Assembly: GCF_022606295.1 (NCBI RefSeq)
Contig: NZ_JAHHZS010000002.1
Location: 184,423-248,422 of the forward strand
From: Arthrobacter bambusae
GTDB lineage: Bacteria > Actinomycetota > Actinomycetes > Actinomycetales > Micrococcaceae
DNA: 64,000 nucleotides
Direction of reading: 5' to 3'
A program made the position numbers and the translations under genes. Below are positions 49,643 through 56,419 of the stretch, one piece after another. Numbering within the stretch: position 1 is the first letter of the stretch; each line of letters opens with the position of its first letter. The notes below the pieces were generated by a model. That model was not told the DNA's origin and did not search any database. It saw only the letters and a list, made by a program, of their open reading frames with translations.

Positions 49643-49723
49643 CACGCGGACCCCGTCTGCCGCTCGGCTAGATTGTGAGTGGACCGCACCTTCCATCGCC
49701 TCGAAGCAATCAGGAGGAGCCAG

Positions 49724-50353
49724 ATGCTGGAACAAAAGACCCTCGATGAACTGTGGAATTTTGAGGACCCTGCGCTGTCGGAAGCCCGCTTCCGCGAAGC
49801 CATGACCGACCCCGCCTACGATGCCTTTGAACAGGCCGAGCTCGCCACCCAATTGGGCCGGGCCATCGGACTGCAGGGCCGCTTCGAGGAGGCGGATGCG
49901 CTCCTGGACGGGATCGACGCCGAAGAGGAACCGACCGTCGCGGTGCGGATTCTCCTTGAGCGCGGCCGCCTGCTCAACTCGGCGGGCCACCCTGCCATGG
50001 CCGTTCCGCTATTTGAGCAAGCCGCCGAGATGGGAGACCTCCTGGGCGAAGATTTCCTCGCCGTGGACGCGCTTCACATGCTGGCCATTGCGGACTCCGG
50101 CCACCAGGAATCATGGACGCGCAGCGCGCTTGAGTACGCCTCCGCCGTCGAGGATTCCCGCACCAAACGGTGGATGGTTTCTTTGCACAACAACCTCGGT
50201 TGGGCGATGTACGACGACGGGCGGCGCACCGAGGCGATGGTCGAGTTCCAGCTGGCCGAACAGTGGGCTGAGCGGGTAGGAACAGAGCAACAGCGGCAAT
50301 GGGCGCGCGAGGCCGTCGCCCAATGCGCAAAATCCTTGAATTTGCGGGGCTAG
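49724..50353 (+). CDS. TPR-like helical repeat protein
   Basis: 209 residues, all-helical, with repeats of the tetratricopeptide kind: AELATQLGRAIGLQGRFEEA, AVRILLERGRLLNSAGHPAM, DALHMLAIADS and SLHNNLGWAMYDDGRRTEAM. Such repeats bind partner proteins; no enzyme motif is seen. ATG 49724 follows AGGAGG (perfect ribosome site); a GTG at 49679 is in frame but lies beside the TAGATT box that is the likely -10. It appears monocistronic. Function unknown. Confidence 0.85.
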   Translation: MLEQKTLDELWNFEDPALSEARFREAMTDPAYDAFEQAELATQLGRAIGLQGRFEEADALLDGIDAEEEPTVAVRILLERGRLLNSAGHPAMAVPLFEQAAEMGDLLGEDFLAVDALHMLAIADSGHQESWTRSALEYASAVEDSRTKRWMVSLHNNLGWAMYDDGRRTEAMVEFQLAEQWAERVGTEQQRQWAREAVAQCAKSLNLRG

Positions 50354-50400
50354 AACACCCAAATGACCCTTCTTGGGCGGCACGATTGTCAGATCACATT

Positions 50401-50447
50401 TTGACAAAAGTTGATTGAAACTGCCCTCAAATATTGCTTTTCAATCA
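50401..50447 (+). promoter_or_regulatory. Promoter region and inverted repeat before the GlcNAc-type importer
   Basis: TTGACA (50401-50406) is a consensus -35. A 9-bp inverted repeat TGATTGAAA (50412-50420) / TTTCAATCA (50439-50447) lies just downstream across the expected -10 area, a suitable position for a repressor. No DasR-type box was seen. The leader to the start at 50564 is long (about 120 bases). Confidence 0.4.
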
Positions 50448-50563
50448 CTCGTGGTGAAGTATGTCACACGAAGGGCGCGTCGCAGCGGCGGTGCCCGGAC
50501 CGATCGACTGCCGGCCGAGGCGCCGTCAGGTTTCGGTACTACGAGTCTCTGGAGGGTTTTAGG

Positions 50564-51973
50564 ATGAACGTTCAGCAGCAGTCCTTTGCACGCCGCGGTT
50601 TCCTCCGCGGCGCGCTTGCCGCGGCCGTGCTTGTGCCGTTGGCCGGCTCGATGGCCTCCTGCGCAGCCGGTGGCGGAGGAGGAACCACCGGTCCCACGGG
50701 GACCGTGTCAGATACCAATCCGTTCGGGATGGCAGACAAGTCCACCGTTGACGCCGTGATCTTCAAGGGCGGCTATGGAATCGACTACGTCGAATTCGCT
50801 GGCAAGAGCTTCGAGAACGCACATTCGGGTTCCACCGCCAAGATTTCCCCGTCCACCGACATCGCGCAGGAACTGCAGCCGCGATTCGTTGGCGGCAACC
50901 CTCCGGACCTGATCGACAACTCCGGCGCCAAGGCGATCGGCTTCAGCACCATCCTCGCCCAGCTCGAAGATCTCACGAGCGTGGTCGAGTCCAAGAACCT
51001 CGAAGGCAAGGTCATCAAGGACACCCTGTACGCCGGAGTACTCGCCCCGGGCACTTTCAATGGCAAGCTGGCGGCCCTGAACTACGTGCTGACGGTATAC
51101 GCCATGTGGTACTCGGATTCATTCCTCAAGGACAACGGCTGGACCGTGCCGAAGACGTGGGATGAGATGTACGCGCTCGGCGAGCAGGCCAAGGCCAAAG
51201 GCAAGTACCTGTTCGTCTGGGGCAAGGAAGCGGCCACCTATTACCAGGAAATGGCGATCGCTTCCGCCATCAAGGAAGGCGGCGATGACGTTCGCCTTGG
51301 CCTTGAAAACCTGAAAGCGGACGCGTGGTCCCACCCGGCCATCCAAAGCGTCTTCACGGCCTTGGGCAAGATCGTCAAGGCCGGCCACTTCAAACCGGGT
51401 GGCTCGGGTACGCAGTTCACCGCGGCGCAGGCGCAGTGGAGCAACGCCCAGGAAGCCGTGTTCTACCCGTCCGGCTCGTGGATAGAAAACGAGATGAAGG
51501 ACCAAACGAAGTCCGGCTTCAAGATGACTGGCGTTCCTGTTCCCACCGTGACTTCGGGATCCAAGCTTCCTTATGCGGCAATGCACAGCGCTTCCGGCGA
51601 GCCGTTCGTGGTTCCGTCCCAAGGTAAAAATGTGGCCGGCGGCAAGGAACTGCTGCGTGTCATGCTGTCCAAGGATGCTGCCACCAACTTTGCCAAGACA
51701 AAGCTGGCCCCCACCATCGTCAAGGACACCGTTCCCGCCGATGGCTTCGGTTCCACCGCCCTGGTTTCCCAGACCAAGCTGCTCAGCGATGCGGGATCGA
51801 ACATCTTCACGTGGAACTTCGTTGACCTCTACGGGATGAACAAAGACCAACTGGTTGTGTGGAACACGTTCCTCGATGGAAAGTCCGACGTCGCCACCCT
51901 GACGTCGGACCTGCAGAAAATTACCGACAAGGTCCGCAACGACAGCTCGGTCACGAAGATTGAAGTGAAGTGA
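50564..51973 (+). CDS. ngcE: GlcNAc/chitobiose-type sugar-binding lipoprotein (NgcE-like)
   Basis: 469 residues. Tat-type signal ARRGFLRGALAAA followed by a lipobox-like MASC (C33), then a Gly-rich linker. Characteristic NgcE segments: NPFGMADKSTVDAVIFKGGY, ISPSTDIAQELQPRFVGGNP, PDLIDNSGAKAIGF, GTFNGKLAALNYVLTVYAMW and FYPSGSWIENEM. NgcE binds N-acetylglucosamine and diacetylchitobiose in Streptomyces. GGAGGGTTTTAGG before ATG 50564. It is followed, with overlaps, by two permeases. A Tat lipoprotein is unusual compared with the Sec lipoproteins of the other two importers in the window. Family fairly sure; ligand by similarity of motifs only. Confidence 0.87.
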   Translation: MNVQQQSFARRGFLRGALAAAVLVPLAGSMASCAAGGGGGTTGPTGTVSDTNPFGMADKSTVDAVIFKGGYGIDYVEFAGKSFENAHSGSTAKISPSTDIAQELQPRFVGGNPPDLIDNSGAKAIGFSTILAQLEDLTSVVESKNLEGKVIKDTLYAGVLAPGTFNGKLAALNYVLTVYAMWYSDSFLKDNGWTVPKTWDEMYALGEQAKAKGKYLFVWGKEAATYYQEMAIASAIKEGGDDVRLGLENLKADAWSHPAIQSVFTALGKIVKAGHFKPGGSGTQFTAAQAQWSNAQEAVFYPSGSWIENEMKDQTKSGFKMTGVPVPTVTSGSKLPYAAMHSASGEPFVVPSQGKNVAGGKELLRVMLSKDAATNFAKTKLAPTIVKDTVPADGFGSTALVSQTKLLSDAGSNIFTWNFVDLYGMNKDQLVVWNTFLDGKSDVATLTSDLQKITDKVRNDSSVTKIEVK

Positions 51974-52995
51974 CTTCAGTGAAAGCTAAAACACTCCGGG
52001 TCGGCGACGGCGCGTCCGCCGTCGTCGTTCCGGAAACCGCACCACCCGCCAACAAGAGGCGGCGCAAGCCCTTGACGTTCGACAAGATCAGCTTCTTTGT
52101 GGTCTTCCTCGGAGTACCACTGGCCATCTACATCATCTTTGTGATCTGGCCATTCATCCAGGCCTTCGGCTACTCGCTGACCGACTGGTCGGGGTTCTCA
52201 CCCAAGCAAAACTTCATCGGCCTTCAGAACTACCAAAAGCTCTTTGCGGATGACGTCTTCATGAAGGCCATGGGGAACAACATCCTGTTGGTCATCTTCC
52301 TGCCCATCATCACCATCATCCTCAGCCTTGTGCTGGCAACCTTGGTGACCGTGGGGGGCAGCAGCAAGGGCCAGATCAAAGGCTTGCGCAACTCCAGCTT
52401 CTACCGCGTGGTGTCCTTCTTCCCCTACACGATCCCGGCCATCGCCATCGGCATCATGTGGGGTCAAATCTATGATCCTTCGGGAGGCCTCCTGAACGGC
52501 ATCCTCACATCCCTGGGCATGGACCAGTTCAAGTCCTACGCCTGGCTCGGCGACAAGAGCACCGCCATGATCGCCACGATGTTCGTGATCGTATGGGGCT
52601 TCATCGGCTTCTACATGGTCCTGTTCGTCGCGGGCATCAAGGGCATACCTGCCGAGCTGTTTGAAGCGGCCAGGATTGACGGGGCCGGGCGTTTCCGCAC
52701 TGCCGTGTCCATCACCATCCCGCTGATCCGGGACAACATACAGACCGCCTACATCTATATGGGAATCCTGGCGCTGGACGCCTTCGTCTACATGGCGGCC
52801 CTGAACTCCGGCGGCGGACCGGACAACTCCACCTTGGTGATGTCCCAGCAGCTCTTCTTCACCGCATTCACCAAGGGCCAGTTCGGCTTGGCCAGCGCCA
52901 TGGGCGTCGTGCTCGCCGTAGCCACCCTGATCTTCTCCGGCCTCGTGTTCCTGGTTAACAGGCTCACTGGTGGCGACAAGGATGTGTCCCTCTGA
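51970..52995 (+). CDS. ngcF: Sugar ABC transporter permease, NgcF-like
   Basis: 341 residues. A basic cytoplasmic lead (~45 residues, NKRRRKPLTFDK) precedes six membrane helices, the first being FFVVFLGVPLAIYIIFVIWP. The EAA loop reads IPAELFEAARIDGAGRFRTA followed by ITIPLIRDNI. GTG 51970 overlaps the binding-protein stop, and the stop overlaps the second permease start. It forms the channel with NgcG for the sugar delivered by the lipoprotein. No ATPase lies nearby. Confidence 0.88.
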   Translation: MTSVKAKTLRVGDGASAVVVPETAPPANKRRRKPLTFDKISFFVVFLGVPLAIYIIFVIWPFIQAFGYSLTDWSGFSPKQNFIGLQNYQKLFADDVFMKAMGNNILLVIFLPIITIILSLVLATLVTVGGSSKGQIKGLRNSSFYRVVSFFPYTIPAIAIGIMWGQIYDPSGGLLNGILTSLGMDQFKSYAWLGDKSTAMIATMFVIVWGFIGFYMVLFVAGIKGIPAELFEAARIDGAGRFRTAVSITIPLIRDNIQTAYIYMGILALDAFVYMAALNSGGGPDNSTLVMSQQLFFTAFTKGQFGLASAMGVVLAVATLIFSGLVFLVNRLTGGDKDVSL

Positions 52996-53888
52996 TGACG
53001 ACAAAAATTGCCAGCCAGGACATGAAGTCCTTGCACTTCAACCCCCGCAAGCCGGCCCTGACCACCGGAGACAGGGTGGTGGGCGCCGTTTCGCACACGG
53101 CCCTCAGCATCTGGTCCCTCATTGTGATCCTGCCACTGCTGTGGACTTTCATGTCTTCCTTCAAGACATCGAGCGAGATCTTCGCCTCGCCGTTTGCCCT
53201 GCCCTCGCAGTGGCGTTTCGACAACTACGTCCGTGCTTGGACCGAGGCCGGCATCGGGAGCTACTTCCTCAACTCCGTCATTGTCGTAGGGTCCGCTTTG
53301 GTGATCGTCATGGTGCTCGGCGCCATGTGCGCCTATGTCCTGGGACGCTATGTCTTTTTCGGTAGCAAAGCGATCTACTACCTCATGCTGGCAGGGCTCA
53401 CCTTCCCGATCTTCCTCGCCATGGTGCCGTTGTTCTTCGTCATGCGGAACATCGGTTTGTTGAACACTTTGCCGGGCCTCATCCTGGTGTATGTCGGCTT
53501 CGCGCTGCCGTTCACGGTGTTCTTCCTTTTCTCCTTCTTCAAGTCGCTTCCCCACGAAATCACGGAGGCGGCCGCCTTGGACGGAGCAGGCGAGTGGCGG
53601 ACGTTCTTCCAGGTCATGCTGCCGATGGCAAAGCCAGGACTCGCTTCCGTGGCCATCTTCAACTTCCTGGGCCTGTGGAACCAGTTCCTGATTCCGGTGG
53701 CGATCAACGCTGCCGGGCCGCGCGTGCTGTCCCAGGGACTGGCTGCCTTCGCCGGCCAGATGGGTTATGCCGTGGACTTCGGCGCCTTGTTCGCGGCTGT
53801 CACGGTCACGGTGGTTCCGGTGCTGATCGTCTACATCATCTTCCAGCGCCAGCTGCAGGGTTCGGTCTCTCAAGGCACCTCCAAGTAG
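52995..53888 (+). CDS. ngcG: Sugar ABC transporter permease, NgcG-like
   Basis: 297 residues with six membrane helices, the first ALSIWSLIVILPLLWTFMSS. The EAA loop reads LPHEITEAAALDGAGEWRTF, then VMLPMAKPGLASV. ATG 52995 overlaps the NgcF stop by one base (TGATG). It is the last gene of the importer operon; a strong hairpin terminator follows at 53907. The second channel half for a GlcNAc or chito-oligosaccharide importer, relying on a shared ATPase elsewhere. Confidence 0.88.
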   Translation: MTTKIASQDMKSLHFNPRKPALTTGDRVVGAVSHTALSIWSLIVILPLLWTFMSSFKTSSEIFASPFALPSQWRFDNYVRAWTEAGIGSYFLNSVIVVGSALVIVMVLGAMCAYVLGRYVFFGSKAIYYLMLAGLTFPIFLAMVPLFFVMRNIGLLNTLPGLILVYVGFALPFTVFFLFSFFKSLPHEITEAAALDGAGEWRTFFQVMLPMAKPGLASVAIFNFLGLWNQFLIPVAINAAGPRVLSQGLAAFAGQMGYAVDFGALFAAVTVTVVPVLIVYIIFQRQLQGSVSQGTSK

Positions 53889-53906
53889 CACAACCCGGCT
53901 AAATAA

Positions 53907-53953
53907 GCGCCCGGCGGCGGTTCCCACCATAGGTGAGGGCCGCCGTCGGGCGC
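53907..53953. terminator. Terminator between convergent importer and DUF1206 genes
   Basis: 14-base arms GCGCCCGGCGGCGG / CCGCCGTCGGGCGC (one mismatch) with a 19-base loop, 19 bases after the plus-strand stop and 32 bases before the minus-strand stop. TTCTGTCC follows. Confidence 0.75.
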
Positions 53954-53984
53954 TTCTGTCCATCACTCGAAGGTGAGGCCGCCG

Positions 53985-54842
53985 TCAGATCCGCTGGTAA
54001 CGGGAGCGGAACAAAGAGAAGATCCCGTAAGCCATGAGTCCGAGGCTCACGAACACCAGCACCCATGCGCCGAAGGGTTGCTTCAGGAAGGCCTTGAGGG
54101 CCGAATCGAGGCCGCCCTGTTGAGAGGGGTCGTGCGCGGCCGTGGCGATCAGGATGAGCAATCCGACGGCGCCGAGCGCCACCCCTTTCGCGCAATAGCC
54201 CACCACGCCCAGCACCGTGAACGCGTCTCCCAGAAGTCCCGACGGTTTCCCCCTCAGGTTCTTTTCGTACTTGCGGGTGATCCCCAGGAAGACGTAGGTG
54301 CCCGCGGCTGCCAGCAATGCCACCCCGATGATCACCAGGAGGACAGTACCGGGAGTGCTGGACATGAGGTCCGCACTGGTCGAGCGGGATTTCTCGCTGC
54401 TGCTGCTTGGATGGCTGAGCGCAAAACTGCCGAAGGTCACCGCGGCCACAGCGAAGACGATGGCCTGCCCGGCTGCCTTGAGCCGATTCATCCACGGCTT
54501 CGAACTGCCACCCCCGCTCCACCCCATCACGGCGTCGCTCGCCATATAGAGCGCGAGGACACCGCAGGCCACTAGTCCCGCCCACAAAAGGACGATGCCA
54601 CCGGGCGTTCCGGCCATCTGGCCGACAGCTCCGCTTTGGTCGGCTTGGCCGGATGAGCCGAGCGCGATACCCAACGCGATGATTCCGATCAGGAGGTGTA
54701 TCAGCCCTAGGGCCACGAATCCGGCCCGCGCCACTACCCGGACCGTCCGTGAATCCTTGGCGTCGTCTACGGCGTCGCCCACCGAATCTGCGCCCCGGGA
54801 TACTGCGTTGCCGGCTTTGTTCGTGTGATCGTCCGTGCCCAT
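53985..54842 (-). CDS. DUF1206 membrane protein
   Basis: 285 residues. After a polar ~35-residue N-terminus come three two-helix repeats, each of about 80 residues, starting around ARAGFVALGLIHLLIGIIAL, AGQAIVFAVAAVTFGSFALS and VGYCAKGVALGAVGLLILIA. Each repeat pairs with a following helix such as GGIVLLWAGLVACGVLALYM or GTVLLVIIGVALLAAAGTYV, which is the DUF1206 pattern. The YEKNLRGKPSG basic loop sits between repeats two and three. ATG 54842 follows AGGAGCTCC. Function is not established. Confidence 0.88.
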   Translation of the reverse strand: MGTDDHTNKAGNAVSRGADSVGDAVDDAKDSRTVRVVARAGFVALGLIHLLIGIIALGIALGSSGQADQSGAVGQMAGTPGGIVLLWAGLVACGVLALYMASDAVMGWSGGGSSKPWMNRLKAAGQAIVFAVAAVTFGSFALSHPSSSSEKSRSTSADLMSSTPGTVLLVIIGVALLAAAGTYVFLGITRKYEKNLRGKPSGLLGDAFTVLGVVGYCAKGVALGAVGLLILIATAAHDPSQQGGLDSALKAFLKQPFGAWVLVFVSLGLMAYGIFSLFRSRYQRI

Positions 54843-54923
54843 GGAGCTCCTTTGGTCTGCCCTTATCTTGCCACCGTGGGCTCCGAAGCGGGAGGGAGCG
54901 CGACTACTGGATACGATGGGCGC

Positions 54924-55217
54924 ATGTGGATCGCGTGGATCGAGTTCGACATCCTCCTCGGCGAGGTACACAGCCTGAAGGAGAAACGTTCCCTCGTGCG
55001 CCCGGTGATCGCCGAGCTGAAAAGGAGATTCGAAGTCTCCGCCGCGGAGACCGGGCACTTGGACCAGCATCGCCGTGCCCTCATCGGCGCAGGCGCCGTG
55101 GCAGCAGACCGGGCTCATCTCGTGGAGGTGCTCGACGCCGTCGAGCGCTTCGTCGCCGCGCGCCCCGAACTGGAACTCCTCAGCGCCCGACGCCGGGACC
55201 TCCACAGCGAAGACTGA
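54924..55217 (+). CDS. DUF503 (YlxP-like) protein
   Basis: 97 residues. DUF503 features: WIAWIEFDILLGEVHSLKEK at the start and KRSLVRPVIAELKRRFEVSA, then VSAAETGHLDQHRRALIGAG. YlxP-type proteins often lie near translation genes, but here the gene is alone. The ATG lies six bases after TACGAT and has no ribosome site, so it is probably leaderless. It diverges from DUF1206 with only 81 bases between them. A family A palindrome follows 9 bases after its stop. Confidence 0.88.
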   Translation: MWIAWIEFDILLGEVHSLKEKRSLVRPVIAELKRRFEVSAAETGHLDQHRRALIGAGAVAADRAHLVEVLDAVERFVAARPELELLSARRRDLHSED

Positions 55218-55226
55218 CTCCTTTTG

Positions 55227-55288
55227 CATCGATTGCTGAGCAACGGTCGTTTTGAAGGCCCAAAACGACCGTTCCGGAGCAATCGATG
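55227..55288. repeat. Intergenic palindrome, family A, copy A2
   Basis: 62-bp inverted repeat between DUF503 and the nuclease-like gene (both plus strand). Outer arm CATCGATTGCTGAGCAACGG; centre GTCGTTTTGAAGGCCCAAAA. Relative to A1 the arms have matched changes on both sides (for example CATCG/CGATG), so pairing is kept. Confidence 0.85.
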
Positions 55289-55341
55289 GAGGCTGTGGAT
55301 AACTTCTGCGGGGCTGGACTCTTTTCTGTTCTGATGGGGCC

Positions 55342-56286
55342 ATGAAAACCCCGCGTCGCCTCCCCGTGAGCCTTGAGGCACGGCCGTTCACTATCGCCGA
55401 GGCGGCCCGGGAGGGTGTCAGTACCAGGCGTCTGCGGCACGGGTCCCTGAACAGGCTCGGCAAGGGGATCCGTTCGGAGCGCCCGACGGCGGAACTCCCC
55501 TTGTGCGTCCGCGTACGCCCTTTCGTCGAGGTCAATGAGCGATGCGCCGCATCCCACCTCACGGCGGCAGAGCTTCTTGAGCTGCCGCGGCGTCGCCAGA
55601 AGGAGCCAACACAGATGTTCCACGTGATTAGACCGGAGGGTGCAGCACACCTCAACCGTCCACACATCGTCGGCCACCGCATGAAGCTCTATGAGGACGA
55701 GGTCACTATGGTTGACGGCGTCGCTGTCACCACCGTGGAGCGCACTTGGCTGGACATGGCCGAGATGCTGACCGTGGACGAATTGGTGGTCATGGGGGAC
55801 AGCTGTGTGCGGAGCCCGCGGGGTGAATTCGAAGGAAGAGACACGCCGTTGTGCACCCTCGAAGATCTTCAGCGGATGATTGATCGCCACAAGGGCAAGC
55901 GCGGCCTGCGCAAAGCCAAGGAGGCCATCCAGCTGATCCGTGTGGGCTCCGATTCCCCGCAGGAATCATTGCTCCGGCTGGCCATCGCGCGAGCAGGATT
56001 ACCGGAACCCGAACTCAACGTGCCGGTTGACGCCAGGGACGGCGGGAGGTTCCTGCAGCCTGACTTGTCCTACAAGAAGTACAGGATCGGCATCGAATAC
56101 GAAGGCGAGGGCCACGGCAACGAAGCACAAGTGGTGCGGGACATTAGCCGCTCGGAACGGTATGAGGTTTTGGGCTGGACCGAAGTCCGGATCTCAAAGC
56201 GCCACATGGTGAACGATGCCAAGCCGGCGGTGGCGAAGATCCGGACCGCACTGATCCAAGCCGGTTGGCGTCCAACCCGCTCTTAA
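55342..56286 (+). CDS. Nuclease-like protein (AbiEi-type N-terminus, DUF559-like C-terminus)
   Basis: 314 residues. The first ~90 residues look like the winged-helix/transcription-regulator part seen in AbiEi-like actinobacterial proteins (FTIAEAAREGVSTRRLRHGS). The middle has GVAVTTVERTWLDMAEML, usual for this architecture. The C-terminal ~110 residues resemble a small PD-(D/E)XK/Vsr-like nuclease: E208 in SPQESLLRLAIARAG, D241 in FLQPDLSY and E252/E254 in IGIEYEGEGHG, then SERYEVLGWTEVRI. No antitoxin or partner gene is adjacent. The gene is flanked by family A palindromes at 55227 and 56290. Biological role is unknown. Confidence 0.8.
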   Translation: MKTPRRLPVSLEARPFTIAEAAREGVSTRRLRHGSLNRLGKGIRSERPTAELPLCVRVRPFVEVNERCAASHLTAAELLELPRRRQKEPTQMFHVIRPEGAAHLNRPHIVGHRMKLYEDEVTMVDGVAVTTVERTWLDMAEMLTVDELVVMGDSCVRSPRGEFEGRDTPLCTLEDLQRMIDRHKGKRGLRKAKEAIQLIRVGSDSPQESLLRLAIARAGLPEPELNVPVDARDGGRFLQPDLSYKKYRIGIEYEGEGHGNEAQVVRDISRSERYEVLGWTEVRISKRHMVNDAKPAVAKIRTALIQAGWRPTRS

Positions 56287-56289
56287 AAA

Positions 56290-56402
56290 CGATTGCTCCC
56301 CACCGGCTCCCAGTCTTCGCGAGCTCAGGCCGGGGCCCTCGCCGGCGTGGCCCCACGTAACTGCCGTTCTGAATGGTCAAAACGGCAGTTACGGAGCAAT
56401 CG
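56290..56402. repeat. Intergenic palindrome, family A, copy A3, split by 57 bases
   Basis: The inner palindrome GTAACTGCCGTTCTGAATGG and its complement occupy 56357-56392. The outer right arm GGAGCAATCG (56393-56402) is contiguous, but its partner CGATTGCTCC lies at 56290-56299, separated by a GC-rich 57-base stretch (56300-56356). Removing that stretch restores a continuous family A element. Confidence 0.8.
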
Positions 56403-56419
56403 AAGGTGAGGCCGGGGCG

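Noticed and set aside
55342..56286. AbiE-type toxin-antitoxin system
   Set aside because: The N-terminus is AbiEi-like, but no AbiEii partner is adjacent and the C-terminus looks like a nuclease, so no two-gene system is supported.
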